Positions 44,874 to 53,757 of a stretch of DNA of 64,000 nt are shown piece after piece. Each line of letters begins with the position of its first letter. Positions within the stretch are counted from its first letter, which is position 1. The position numbers and the translations under genes were made by a program. Origin of the DNA: BOG-908 sp963848205 (GTDB taxonomy: Bacteria > Pseudomonadota > Alphaproteobacteria > Acetobacterales > Acetobacteraceae); NCBI GenBank assembly GCA_963848205.1, contig CAWKCV010000003.1, positions 1 to 64,000 on the forward strand, read 5' to 3'. Under the pieces are notes generated by a model that ran no database searches, had not been told where the DNA came from, and saw only the letters and a list, made by a program, of their open reading frames with translations.

Positions 44874-46217
44874 ATGGACATGTCCGCCTATGCGCCAGCA
44901 TCGCCGGTTGGGCTACGCGGAAAGGTAAGCTTTGGCCTGGGGGATCTTGCGCTCAGCCTGAGCTGGAACGCTGCCGCTGCGTTCCTGCTGTTCTTTTACA
45001 CCGATGTCGCATTGCTGCCCGCGGGCACAATCGGCGTCATCTTCCTTGTTTCCCGTTTGCTGGATGCCGGGTTTGATTTCGCGGTCGGGCTTTTGGTGGA
45101 TCGCACACGGTCGCGCTGGGGACGGGCGCGACCTTACTTCCTGTTCGGCGCCATACCCTATGGGTTGCTTTGCCTTGCCATTTTCTGGGTGCCGCCTTGG
45201 GGCGCCAGCCTCAGGCTCGCCTGGGCCGCGGTATCCTTTCTGCTTTTTGGCGTGATGTTCTCCATCGTCGCCATTCCGTACAATGCGCTTCTGCCCATGA
45301 TGACGGAGGATCCACGGGAGCGCCTGCAAATGGGCAGTTTCCGTTCGGCCTTCACGTCCCTATCCGTGATCGTGGCGACTGCGTTGACCATGCCGATGGT
45401 CGGCTGGTTTGGCGCTGGAGATCGCGCATTCGGGTTTGCTTGCACCGCGGCAGTCTTTGGCGGCGCTGCCACGCTGTTGCTGTTCAATTTGTTCGTCAAT
45501 TGCAGGGAGCAGCTGCATACGGAATTGAAAGCTGAAACAGCAACGGTTTGGCCGGCGATCGGACAGATGCTGCGTAACCGGGCCTGGGTGGTCGTGTTCC
45601 TGTTTGCCGCATTGAACTTCGTGCGCTTCGGAGCTGTCCTCTCGATAATCCCGTATTTCGCGGTCAATGTGCTGCACAGGCCGGAGCTGATCTCCGTGCT
45701 GTTGCCGGCAGTATCGGGGACATTGTTGGTCGGATCGCTGATCGCGCTGCCCTATCTGCGCTGGCTGGGCATGCGCGCCGGCAACACGTTCGCGCTGCTT
45801 GGCGCGTTGGTATTCTATGCGATGCTGCCGTTTTGTGAGTCAGCGCCGGCCGCATTCGTTGTCGTCTATATCATTGCTTCCTTGCTCTTGAGCTTGACCA
45901 TGACATCGATCTTCGCCATGGCGGCGGAAACAGTGGACTACCATCAAGTCCTGTATGGTGTTCGCAATGAGGGGCTTCTTTCCGCCGGGATCAGCCTATC
46001 GACCAAGCTGGGCATCGCATTTGGCGGGGCGGTGACGGCTTTTGGCCTTGCAGCGGTAGCTTATGATGCACACGCCGTCTCGACCGTGGCTGTGCAGATG
46101 ATGCGCATGCTGTATTACGGGCCGGCTTGCCTGACGATCTTGGCGCAGATCCTGTGCATCCGCTTCTATCCCGCAATGATCGCCGTCCCACCGCGAACCG
46201 TCGCCGCACTACATTGA
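44874..46217 (+). CDS. Glycoside-pentoside-hexuronide (GPH) symporter
   Basis: 447 residues, twelve membrane segments. Features of the MelB/XylP group: LGDLALSLSWNAAAAFLLFF and DAGFDFAVGLLVDRTRSRWG followed by RARPYFLFGA. It should import glycosides or pentosides with a cation. It ends the LLM-barrel-symporter operon. Confidence 0.9.
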   Translation: MDMSAYAPASPVGLRGKVSFGLGDLALSLSWNAAAAFLLFFYTDVALLPAGTIGVIFLVSRLLDAGFDFAVGLLVDRTRSRWGRARPYFLFGAIPYGLLCLAIFWVPPWGASLRLAWAAVSFLLFGVMFSIVAIPYNALLPMMTEDPRERLQMGSFRSAFTSLSVIVATALTMPMVGWFGAGDRAFGFACTAAVFGGAATLLLFNLFVNCREQLHTELKAETATVWPAIGQMLRNRAWVVVFLFAALNFVRFGAVLSIIPYFAVNVLHRPELISVLLPAVSGTLLVGSLIALPYLRWLGMRAGNTFALLGALVFYAMLPFCESAPAAFVVVYIIASLLLSLTMTSIFAMAAETVDYHQVLYGVRNEGLLSAGISLSTKLGIAFGGAVTAFGLAAVAYDAHAVSTVAVQMMRMLYYGPACLTILAQILCIRFYPAMIAVPPRTVAALH

Positions 46218-46235
46218 AACCTGGCCGGCTGCCGA

Positions 46236-47096
46236 TCAAAGCGGCGGCCGTGTATTGACTGGGTTGGCCGACACAGGCTGAAACACATCCCAATGTTCAA
46301 CAATTTTTCCATGCGCAATCCGCATGATGTCAAAGATCACATGTCCTGGCGCCGATCCGTACTGTGATCGAAGGTGGATGACGCCCATATTGCGGCACGC
46401 GAGTATGTGCGCGATCGTGATGTGCGTGGCAGGGCGGGACAAGATCGGGGTAAGTTCCGCCACGGCGGCCGACGAGCCATCCGGCAGTCCCGGGTCGTGC
46501 TGGATCATGTCTGGTGCAGCATAGCGCTCAAACGCCGCCTGGACCTGTCTTTGTCGATAGAGCAGATCCGCGAAGCCTGTTATGAGCGCCCGATCGGCGA
46601 CCGACGCAGCGGTGCAGGGTGCTGGAGCCGTGCTGGTGAGCTCGCCGAACATGGGATGCGCGCTAACTGATTTTTCGGAAATGGGCTGGAATGCGTCCCA
46701 GTGTTCCACTAACTTGCCAGCCTGTATGCGGTAAAGCTCCGCAACAGCAGCTCCTTGGCCTGGTCCCCCCAGCGTGCCGCGGAAATGGATGAAACCATAT
46801 CCACCGTCCGCGATCAGGGCAGAGATGGCAAAGTGCGCGCCTGGGCTGCCGATGATGGGTGAGAACAGCTTGATTGCAGCCTCACGTCCGTCCAACGCGG
46901 CAGGATTATGTTGTATCAGATCTTGCGCTGCGTAGGTTTCGAACGCGTAGCGGGGCAGGCGCTGAACGAGCAGCGCATCGGCGAAGTTGGCAAGCAGCAC
47001 AGCATCTCCCGCTACAGATAGACCCTCGGTCCCGCCAAACGCCTGCGACGTAGTGCCAAATGCCAGGCATACGCTCATTAAAACAGTCATCTTCAT
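46236..47096 (-). CDS. Exported protein with two tandem SnoaL/NTF2-like domains
   Basis: About 286 residues from the ATG at 47096, preceded by AGGAG and followed by a signal peptide (MKMTVLMSVCLAFGTTSQAF). Two copies of the same domain follow: YAAQDLIQHNPAALDGREAA with KLVEHWDAFQPIS, and YAAPDMIQHDPGLPDGSSAA with KIVEHWDVFQPVS. Each fits the SnoaL-like IQHNP...VEHWD pattern. The duplication is obvious and may give a pseudo-dimer. It is divergent from the C-glycoside deglycosidase genes. Role unknown, perhaps handling a lactone or glycoside in the periplasm. Confidence 0.75.
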   Translation of the reverse strand: MKMTVLMSVCLAFGTTSQAFGGTEGLSVAGDAVLLANFADALLVQRLPRYAFETYAAQDLIQHNPAALDGREAAIKLFSPIIGSPGAHFAISALIADGGYGFIHFRGTLGGPGQGAAVAELYRIQAGKLVEHWDAFQPISEKSVSAHPMFGELTSTAPAPCTAASVADRALITGFADLLYRQRQVQAAFERYAAPDMIQHDPGLPDGSSAAVAELTPILSRPATHITIAHILACRNMGVIHLRSQYGSAPGHVIFDIMRIAHGKIVEHWDVFQPVSANPVNTRPPL

Positions 47097-47180
47097 GTCT
47101 AAACTCCTGCCTGCCGCATCGGGCCGCACCTGACTTTGCCACCCGCTCGATGATTGACGACCATGCCGAACCGCGGTAAC

Positions 47181-47196
47181 TAGAGCGGGCATTCTA
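47181..47196. promoter_or_regulatory. Palindromic operator, site 5 of the shared motif
   Basis: TAGAGCGGGCATTCTA, within two changes of the symmetric motif, in the divergent promoter of the SnoaL-like gene and the deglycosidase operon. Confidence 0.55.
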
Positions 47197-47302
47197 GACC
47201 TGCCGGGTGCTTGCGTCCACAGGTGATCAACTGGGCAGGACGCATCCGCTTTTGCGGTAGCGTCCATTATAAAATGCCGCGCCGCAACAAGGGGAGAGTG
47301 TG

Positions 47303-48313
47303 ATGCCAGCAGAAACGATTAAGCGGGGAGTTAGCCTCTATAGTTATCAGAACGAGACCTTTCTCGGCAAAATGACTCTGGAGGATTGCGTTCGGACCTC
47401 GGTGGAATTGGGCGCTCACGGAATTGAGATTGTCGGAGAACAAACGTTCTGGGGCTGGCCGGAAGTCGGTGTCGATCAGGCGGCCGTCGATGATTGGCAT
47501 CGCATCATCAAGCAATATGATGCAGTACCGGTCAGCCACGACTTCATGGTGGATTACAAGCGTTACAAGGGTCGGATGATGCCCTTCGAAGAGCAGGTTG
47601 ACAGCGTCAAGAAGGACATCGACTTCGGCGCGCGGCTTGGGATGAAGTATATCCGCTCGCTCGTATCCGTCGCCCCGGAAGTGCTTGTGGCGGCCGCGCC
47701 GTATGCCGAGGAGAAGGGCATCAAGATCCTGCTAGAGGTTCATGCACCGCTGCATTTTGACCACCCCTGGATCATCCGCCACGCCGAAGCCTATGAAAAG
47801 TCCGGTTCTGACGCATTGGGCTTCCTGCCGGACATGGGCATGTTCGTGTTCCGCTTCCCACGCGTTTGGAAGGAGCGGTTCATCCGCAACGGATGCCCGC
47901 GGAACATCGCCGATTATGTCGAGAAAGCCTACGAGGATCGCATGCTCAGCGAATACATCATCCTGAACGTGCAACTGATGGGCGGAACAGGCGCTGCGAT
48001 CGCGATGGCAGAGACGACGCGGCACAATGCGGCTTTCGAACCCCGCCGCATGTTGGACTATATGCCGCGAATTCATAACATCCACGGCAAGTTCTATGAG
48101 ATGGCTGATGACACGCATGAATATTCAATACCCTACGACGAGATCGTGCGCGTCCTGAAGAAAGGCGGCTATACCGGCTACATATGCTCGGAATATGAAG
48201 GTAACCGTTGGGTCGAGGACGCGGAAGAGGTACAATCTGTGGAACAGGTGCGGCGGCAGCAACGCATGCTCACGACGCTGATTGACGATCCCGCACACGC
48301 TTTGGCCGCTTAA
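47303..48313 (+). CDS. C-glycoside deglycosidase alpha subunit-like TIM barrel
   Basis: 336 residues from ATG 47303 with GGGGAGAG upstream. The isomerase-like barrel shows GAHGIEIVGEQTFWGWPEVG, KYIRSLVSVAP, IKILLEVHAPLHFDHPWIIR, HNIHGKFYEMAD and GYICSEYEGNRW, with Glu/His metal ligands. The next gene encodes a DUF6379-type beta subunit, the constant partner of C-glycoside deglycosidases (DfgA/B, CarB/C, DgpB/C type). These cleave the C-C bond of 3-oxo-C-glycosides such as those of puerarin or flavone C-glucosides. Assignment is based on this pairing. Confidence 0.78.
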   Translation: MPAETIKRGVSLYSYQNETFLGKMTLEDCVRTSVELGAHGIEIVGEQTFWGWPEVGVDQAAVDDWHRIIKQYDAVPVSHDFMVDYKRYKGRMMPFEEQVDSVKKDIDFGARLGMKYIRSLVSVAPEVLVAAAPYAEEKGIKILLEVHAPLHFDHPWIIRHAEAYEKSGSDALGFLPDMGMFVFRFPRVWKERFIRNGCPRNIADYVEKAYEDRMLSEYIILNVQLMGGTGAAIAMAETTRHNAAFEPRRMLDYMPRIHNIHGKFYEMADDTHEYSIPYDEIVRVLKKGGYTGYICSEYEGNRWVEDAEEVQSVEQVRRQQRMLTTLIDDPAHALAA

Positions 48314-48324
48314 GGGAGGATAGC

Positions 48325-48720
48325 ATGTTCGATCACCACATCATCTGCGACGAGGGCTTCCGCAACGTCGAGGAGAACGGCTCCGTCATCGGCTTCGCAC
48401 TCTTGGCGCGCTTGCCGTATTACCGCGGCCTCGGACTATCCATGATCGAGGACCTCGCCTTGACAGTGGATGGTGAGAAAATCCCCCGCGAGGCCATTCG
48501 CTTTTCCGTTCGAGGGCGGAGCTGGACCTTGGACGAGATGGAAACCGAGTATGGTGACCGCTGGAACTTCGGTGAAAAGGCCGAGGTGACCGTGCTGCGC
48601 CCGGGTGGACTAGCTCCAGGCAACCACACAGTTCACCTGGCGGAGCGCATGCGCATCTCCTATTTGCCATTCGTGCCAACCACCAGCATAAGCAAGGAGC
48701 TTTTGCTCCAGGCTGCATAA
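48325..48720 (+). CDS. C-glycoside deglycosidase beta subunit (DUF6379-like)
   Basis: 131 residues, MFDHHIICDEGFRNVEENGS onward, with GFALLARLPYYRGLGLSMIE, FSVRGRSWTLDEMETEYGDR and HTVHLAERMRISYLPF. This matches the small beta-sandwich subunit of C-deglycosylating enzymes. It follows the alpha subunit by 11 bases with GGGAGG upstream. The pair probably forms an alpha-beta oligomer in the cytoplasm. Confidence 0.8.
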   Translation: MFDHHIICDEGFRNVEENGSVIGFALLARLPYYRGLGLSMIEDLALTVDGEKIPREAIRFSVRGRSWTLDEMETEYGDRWNFGEKAEVTVLRPGGLAPGNHTVHLAERMRISYLPFVPTTSISKELLLQAA

Positions 48721-48785
48721 TTGCGTTCTGCCTCCATCCACCTGCCGTTCAGACGTGGCCGGTGGACGGACGCAGGCGCAGGGCC

Positions 48786-49532
48786 TCAGCCGCGCTGTTC
48801 GGCCGTTGCCACCGCGTCCGCCCCAGCCGGCACATGCATCGGACATTTCGGATTCGTTGCCGCCATCCATACTGCCTCCGCCACGTCGCCCGCCTCCGTC
48901 AGGCGGGGTGTCTCGGACAGGGCACTGAAGGCGGTTTTCGCGAAATCAACGTAAGCCTCGGGCATGTGACTCTGGGTGCGGCGCTTGGCGTTTTCGCCGA
49001 ACCGTGTCGAAGGTGCCAGCCCCGGTATCACCAAACGCACCCGGATGCCGAAGGGCTCCAATTCCAGGGCGAGAGATTCGCTGAAAGCATTGATCGCCGC
49101 CTTGCTGGCCGTGTAGACGGCTAATAAAGGCAGAGGCTTCAGTGTCACGCTGGACGTGACGTTTACGATTACGCCCGCGCCGCGCAGACGAAATTGTGGC
49201 AGAACGGCCTGGATCATCGCCATCGCGGCAAAGGTGTTTGTCGCGAACACCTCGCGTACCTCCCGCATCGATACGCCTTCGAGGGCGTTCATCAACCCAA
49301 TGCCCGCGTTGTTCACGAGCACGTCGATTGGTCCCGCTTCATCCACTGCCCGGCAAATGCTTTCCTCGTTCGTCACATCCAGCCTGATGACGCGCAACCG
49401 TTCAGACGCGGGCAGCAGGTCATGGCGAGGTGTCCGCATGGACGCGACAACAAGCCAGCCGCGCTGGAGGAAGAGGCGTGCCGTCTCGAAGCCAAAGCCC
49501 GACGAGCAGCCGGTGATAAGGACAGTTTTCAC
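48786..49532 (-). CDS. SDR oxidoreductase
   Basis: 248 residues. MKTVLITGCSSGFGFETARL is the cofactor site, VNNAGIGLMNAL the NNAG motif, NVTSSVTLKPLP the Ser and VYTASKAAINAF the Tyr-x3-Lys. A classical short-chain dehydrogenase of unknown substrate. It converges on the deglycosidase genes and is separated from the GMC gene by a terminator. Confidence 0.85.
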   Translation of the reverse strand: MKTVLITGCSSGFGFETARLFLQRGWLVVASMRTPRHDLLPASERLRVIRLDVTNEESICRAVDEAGPIDVLVNNAGIGLMNALEGVSMREVREVFATNTFAAMAMIQAVLPQFRLRGAGVIVNVTSSVTLKPLPLLAVYTASKAAINAFSESLALELEPFGIRVRLVIPGLAPSTRFGENAKRRTQSHMPEAYVDFAKTAFSALSETPRLTEAGDVAEAVWMAATNPKCPMHVPAGADAVATAEQRG

Positions 49533-49562
49533 AATCGCTTTGTCATTTCAACGTAGGAAAGT

Positions 49563-49585
49563 AAAAAAGAAGGCCTGCCTTTCTT
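49563..49585 (-). terminator. Rho-independent terminator of the GMC dehydrogenase operon
   Basis: On the minus strand AAGAAAGGC and GCCTTCTT pair with one bulged A and are followed by a T-run (the plus-strand A-run at 49563-49568). It lies downstream of the GMC gene and upstream of the SDR gene. Confidence 0.65.
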
Positions 49586-49655
49586 AGAAGAAAAACAAAA
49601 TCCTCGCCGTTACGCTGTGGATGCGCCAACGCTGACCAGCCCAAGTCGATGCCGC

Positions 49656-51341
49656 CTATATCGCTCCAACCTTTAGCCGCGCCACTGCGTAATCACACGC
49701 CCGCGCCGTCAACGCCATATATGTGAGCGACGGATTTTGGCAGGCGGTGGAAGACATGCAGGCGCCATCGGTGACAAACAGATTCGGCACATCATGCGCC
49801 TGGTTCCACCCGTTCACCACGGATTGCGATGGGTCATCGCCCATGCGCGCGCCGCCCATCTCGTGGATGGCAGTGCCTCCTGGCTGCATGTCATCCGAAC
49901 TGGACAGGATTGTCACGCCGGCGGATTGCAGCATGCGCTTGGCTTCAATGGCGGCGTCCCGCAGGGCACGCTGAGTGTTTTCACCGTGCCTGAAGGCAAT
50001 TTCCACCTGAGGCATGCCGAGCGCGTCAACCGCTGTCGGATGCAGCGTAATGCGGTTGCGGGCTTCTGGAAGGCACTCGGCGAAAGCGCCCAGCGTCACC
50101 AGCCACTCACCAGGCCCTTTCAGCTCTTGCTTCAGCGCGACGCCTAGGCCTTCGGTGTCGCCACCCCGCTTCCAGCCGCGCCGCAACGCACCGCCTTGAT
50201 AGGAGTAACCGCGCACAAAGTCGGTTTCCTGTTTCTCGACATTGCGAAACCGCGGAACAACGATGCCGTTGGGCCGATTTCCCCAATAGGTCCTGTCGTC
50301 GACACCGTGCACTAACCCGAGCGCCGAACTGGCCTGACCGTGATCCATCAGATACTGGCCGACGGTCCCGGAGGCGTTAGCCAGCCCGGCTGGCGCATGA
50401 TCGGATCTTGACCGCAGCAGCAAAGCGACCGTGTTGATGGTCCCTGCATTCAGGAACACGATCTTGCCGGTGAAGCTCTGCCGCGAATTGTCCTTCGTGC
50501 CTCTGGTCGTCACCCCTGTGGCCTTGCCGGTGGCGGGATCGGTGATCACCTGTTCCACGATGCTGTCTGTCAGCAACGTCAATCGGCCGGTCGCTTGCGC
50601 CGCCGGCAGCGTGGAGGATTGGGTGGAAAAATACGCGCCGTAGGAGCAGCCACGCGCGCAAATACCGCGATATTGGCAGGGTGAGCGGTCACCGACCTGC
50701 TGGGTGATATTGGCCGAGCGGCCGATGATCAGCCTACGACCGGGAAAATCACTTTCCAGCTTCGCCTTGATGTGTTTTTCCGCCGCGTTCAGCGCCATTG
50801 GCGGCAGGAACTTGCCGTCGGGCAACACCTCGAGTCCCTCGGCGGACCCGGACACGCCAATGAAATTCTCGACATGGTCATACCAGGGCGCGACATCCCG
50901 GTATCGAATTGGCCAATCTACGCCGTGGCCATCTTTCTTGTTGGCGCTGAAGTCGATATCGGACCAGCGGTAGCATTGCCGGCCCCAAATAAGGGACTTG
51001 CCACCGAGCTGATAACCGCGAAGCCAGGTGAAGGCTTCACCCGGGGCAACCTGGTAGGGGTGTTCACGGTCATTGACCCAATGATCCTGGGTCCACTCGT
51101 TGAAGAACAGTTTCTGCTGGCTTTGCACCGGGTAGTCACGCGCGAATTGCGCCGCATCTCCCTGACCATGGAAAGGTAACTCCCACGGTGCCACGGTCTC
51201 CTTGGTGTAGCCTGCTTGATGTTCAATCATCCGGCCACGCTCGATCATCAGCACTTTCAGGCCGCGTTCTGTCAGCTCCTTCGCCGCCCAGCCGCCCGTG
51301 ATCCCGGATCCCACCACGATTGCATCGAATTGCGTGTCCAT
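49656..51341 (-). CDS. GMC-family FAD dehydrogenase, likely glycoside 3-dehydrogenase catalytic subunit
   Basis: 561 residues. FAD motif DAIVVGSGITGGWAAKELTE, substrate-loop YQLGGKSLIWGRQCYRWSD, a four-Cys stretch RSPCQYRGICARGCSYGAYF and the C-terminal catalytic His/Asn region (TACQNPSLTYMALTARACDY). The gluconate 2-dehydrogenase/glucoside 3-dehydrogenase group pairs with a small Tat-exported subunit, encoded just upstream with an overlapping start. Oxidation of C3 of a sugar is the expected first step before C-glycoside cleavage. No dedicated cytochrome c gene is seen in the window. Confidence 0.85.
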   Translation of the reverse strand: MDTQFDAIVVGSGITGGWAAKELTERGLKVLMIERGRMIEHQAGYTKETVAPWELPFHGQGDAAQFARDYPVQSQQKLFFNEWTQDHWVNDREHPYQVAPGEAFTWLRGYQLGGKSLIWGRQCYRWSDIDFSANKKDGHGVDWPIRYRDVAPWYDHVENFIGVSGSAEGLEVLPDGKFLPPMALNAAEKHIKAKLESDFPGRRLIIGRSANITQQVGDRSPCQYRGICARGCSYGAYFSTQSSTLPAAQATGRLTLLTDSIVEQVITDPATGKATGVTTRGTKDNSRQSFTGKIVFLNAGTINTVALLLRSRSDHAPAGLANASGTVGQYLMDHGQASSALGLVHGVDDRTYWGNRPNGIVVPRFRNVEKQETDFVRGYSYQGGALRRGWKRGGDTEGLGVALKQELKGPGEWLVTLGAFAECLPEARNRITLHPTAVDALGMPQVEIAFRHGENTQRALRDAAIEAKRMLQSAGVTILSSSDDMQPGGTAIHEMGGARMGDDPSQSVVNGWNQAHDVPNLFVTDGACMSSTACQNPSLTYMALTARACDYAVARLKVGAI

Positions 51342-51950
51342 CAGAAGATGTTCTCGATCCAGGCGTTTGACAAATACGGATCAGTGCTCAGCGCGATGTC
51401 TGAATCATAGCGGCCGGGAACCAGGTCGTAGGCCAGGGTGCGGGATCCGCCACTCTCGCTGGTATAGAAGCTCGTGATGATGCCGGATTTCACAATCCGC
51501 CACAGAGTTCTGGGTTTGGGTGTCCGGCTGCGCTGGCCTCACGTCACTCGCCACGGTGGTGCCCTGGGCCGGCAGCGGGGCTGCAGGCGATGGATCGCGG
51601 GAGAAGGTGGCATGATCCAGCGCGGTCACAATGGCAAGCTGTGTTGCCGTATGTGCCAGAAGGAAGCCGCCGCCCGCACTTGCATCAAGCTGCCTCATCA
51701 GATTGGCGAGTGTGTCTGCATCGCCTCCAAACAAGCCGTGGGAAAGGGCGAGGGGCAGAAACGCCGGCACACCGGCGGCGCGCGCACCCGGCGTATCGGT
51801 ATCCGGCATCACGATGTCGCACAGCCGGGACACCAGCGCTTGCATTGGGTCAGCGCTGGAGAACGCCGGACGCACCCCAAGCGCCGCGGCTGACAGGCCG
51901 GCTGCCGTCCCGACGAGGAGCCGCCGGCGCGTCATCCGGCTTGCAGGCAT
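51341..51950 (-). pseudogene. Gluconate/glycoside dehydrogenase small subunit, one-base frameshift
   Basis: From the ATG at 51950 (MPASRMTRRRLLVGTAAG, a Tat leader, with GGAGAGAGG before it) the protein follows the subunit-3 family: LVSRLCDIVMPDTDTPGARA and FLPLALSHGLFGG. The given frame then becomes random near 51515. Shifting by one base near the C runs of the coding strand (51512-51520) restores WRIVKSGIITSFYTSESGG, LAYDLVPGRYDSDIA and WIENIF, ending at a TGA that overlaps the GMC start. The intact form is about 202 residues. Its Tat signal would carry the folded GMC partner to the periplasm. Probably a consensus error or very recent mutation. Confidence 0.82.
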
Positions 51951-52038
51951 CAAGAGCCTCTCTCCGCGTAACCGCGCACCGTCACCCGAAACCTGCATCC
52001 GAACGATCCTTCCCAGGAGCATTTTCTTTTGCGAAAAA

Positions 52039-52054
52039 CAGAACGTCTGTTCTA
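52039..52054. promoter_or_regulatory. Palindromic operator, site 6 of the shared motif
   Basis: CAGAACGTCTGTTCTA contains a perfect AGAAC-N4-GTTCT palindrome about 90 bases upstream of the small-subunit start. Confidence 0.6.
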
Positions 52055-52083
52055 ACTCGCTGTCAAGCCACCATCTGGCGGGC

Positions 52084-53559
52084 TCAGCGTCCCACCGGGC
52101 CGGTAAAGGAGCCTCGTTTCGGCAACAGGAAACTTGCCGCACAGGCGGCGAGCAGAAGCATGATAGCTACCGCGAGCGCGCGGGAAAACGCGTGACCGTA
52201 ATCGGCCGAACTCCCGGCGCCGAGGCTCGCGAAGAACACTGTGCTGACGCCCGCGGCACCTGCCGCCATGCCCAACTGCTGCACCGAACTCAGCACGCCG
52301 GAGGCCGAACCTGCATAGCGGACATCCACGTTGCTCAGCACGACAGGCGCCAGGGGACCGATGATCATGCCCATGCCAAGCCCGGTCATGGCCAACCAGG
52401 GTGCCAGTATCCACGACAAGGCGGCAGGCGGTGCGGCGGGCCCGGTCAGGCGCAGTTGCACCACCACCAGCATGGCGCAAAGGCCCGCTGCCATGGTCGC
52501 CGTGCCCAGGCTGATCAGCCGCGACCCCAGGCGCCGGGATATCCGGCGGCTGACGAAGCTGATGCCGCCACCTACCGCCGCTGCGAACGGCACCGTTGTC
52601 AGCGCCGTGTGCAGCGGGGAGTAGCCCAGCCCGTCCTGCAGCAGCAGGGTCAGCGTCAGCAGGTAGCCACCCAGGCAAAGCTGAAAAAGCAGGGATATTC
52701 CCAGCCCCAGCACAAACGTGCGGTGGGCGAACAGTGCCGGCTGCACCAGCGCTGCACCATCCACCTTGTCGCGTCGCACCACGTGCCAGCCGAACAACGC
52801 AAAGGTCGGCAAAGCTGCAATGGCCATGCCGATGAGCCAGGCCGGCCATCGCAACGATCGTCCCTCGATCAATGGGAACGAGAGCAGAAACAGCGCCATC
52901 AGGATAATTGCTGTGCCACGCAGGTCAGGGCGAAGTGGATGGGAAGAGCGCCCTGCCGGCAAAAGCAGCAGCCCGCCCACCATGGCGGCGAGGCCAATAG
53001 GCAGGTTCAACAGAAAGATCGGCCGCCAGCCAAGGCCGAACAGGTCCGCCTTCATCAGCACGCCGCCGACAAGCGGCCCAAGAACGGCAGCCGCGCCGCC
53101 CACCGCGCCGAACACCCCCATTACCGTTCCGCGCTCGTGCGGCAGATAAAGCACTTGCACCAGCGCGCTGCATTGCGGCGCCATCATCGCGGCCATCGCA
53201 CCCTGCAGGATGCGGGCCGACACAAGCATCGCGGGCGACGTCGCCAGGCCGCACAGCGCGGAGGCTAATGTAAAGCCCGCAACGCCAAGCACGAACATGC
53301 GCCGGTAGCCCCAACTGTCACCAAGCCGGCCTGACGTAATCAGCAGCAGCGAGAAGGCCAGCGCGTAACCCGCAACAATCCACTGCACCGCGATATCGCT
53401 CGCGTGCAAGCCGCGCTGGATGGCGGGGATGGCAATGTTCACCACCGTCCCGTCCAACACATCAAGCGCAATGACCCCAGCCAGCACAGTCACTGCGATT
53501 TTGCGCCGTCTGGGGCTGTAGTCGGCAACGGCAAGGACGGCGGCAGAGGAATGGGGCAA
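52084..53559 (-). CDS. DHA2-family (EmrB/QacA-like) MFS transporter
   Basis: 491 residues with about fourteen membrane segments. The family motif LDVLDGTVVNIAIPAIQRGL is at helix 1, and SGRLGDSWGYRRMFVLG at loop 2-3. Usually drug or aromatic efflux by proton antiport. It is divergent from the aromatic-degradation operon and may export toxic phenolic intermediates or import the aglycone. Confidence 0.9.
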   Translation of the reverse strand: MPHSSAAVLAVADYSPRRRKIAVTVLAGVIALDVLDGTVVNIAIPAIQRGLHASDIAVQWIVAGYALAFSLLLITSGRLGDSWGYRRMFVLGVAGFTLASALCGLATSPAMLVSARILQGAMAAMMAPQCSALVQVLYLPHERGTVMGVFGAVGGAAAVLGPLVGGVLMKADLFGLGWRPIFLLNLPIGLAAMVGGLLLLPAGRSSHPLRPDLRGTAIILMALFLLSFPLIEGRSLRWPAWLIGMAIAALPTFALFGWHVVRRDKVDGAALVQPALFAHRTFVLGLGISLLFQLCLGGYLLTLTLLLQDGLGYSPLHTALTTVPFAAAVGGGISFVSRRISRRLGSRLISLGTATMAAGLCAMLVVVQLRLTGPAAPPAALSWILAPWLAMTGLGMGMIIGPLAPVVLSNVDVRYAGSASGVLSSVQQLGMAAGAAGVSTVFFASLGAGSSADYGHAFSRALAVAIMLLLAACAASFLLPKRGSFTGPVGR

Positions 53560-53631
53560 CTCGATGGATCTCCGGACGCAGACTTCATACCGAAATCATC
53601 GTTCTAAATGAAGCGTTCTCATCGGTTGAAC

Positions 53632-53647
53632 CAGAGTGGCCATTCTG
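53632..53647. promoter_or_regulatory. Palindromic operator, site 7 of the shared motif
   Basis: CAGAGTGGCCATTCTG fits the motif with a palindromic GGCC centre. It lies between the divergent MFS gene and the FAD-monooxygenase operon. Two direct GTTCT repeats occur nearby at 53601-53619. Confidence 0.5.
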
Positions 53648-53757
53648 ATAAGGCTGCCCGTGCGGGCGCGGATGGTGGCCAGAGCGCATAGAGAACAACG
53701 ATAAACGAGAACGGCAGAACCAATTCTGCGGCTTTGGGACGGTTGCGAGAGATCAAG

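Noticed and set aside
51631..53268. Long plus-strand ORF opposite the DHA2 transporter
   Set aside because: Arg/Gln/His-rich shadow of the membrane protein gene, no recognisable domain.
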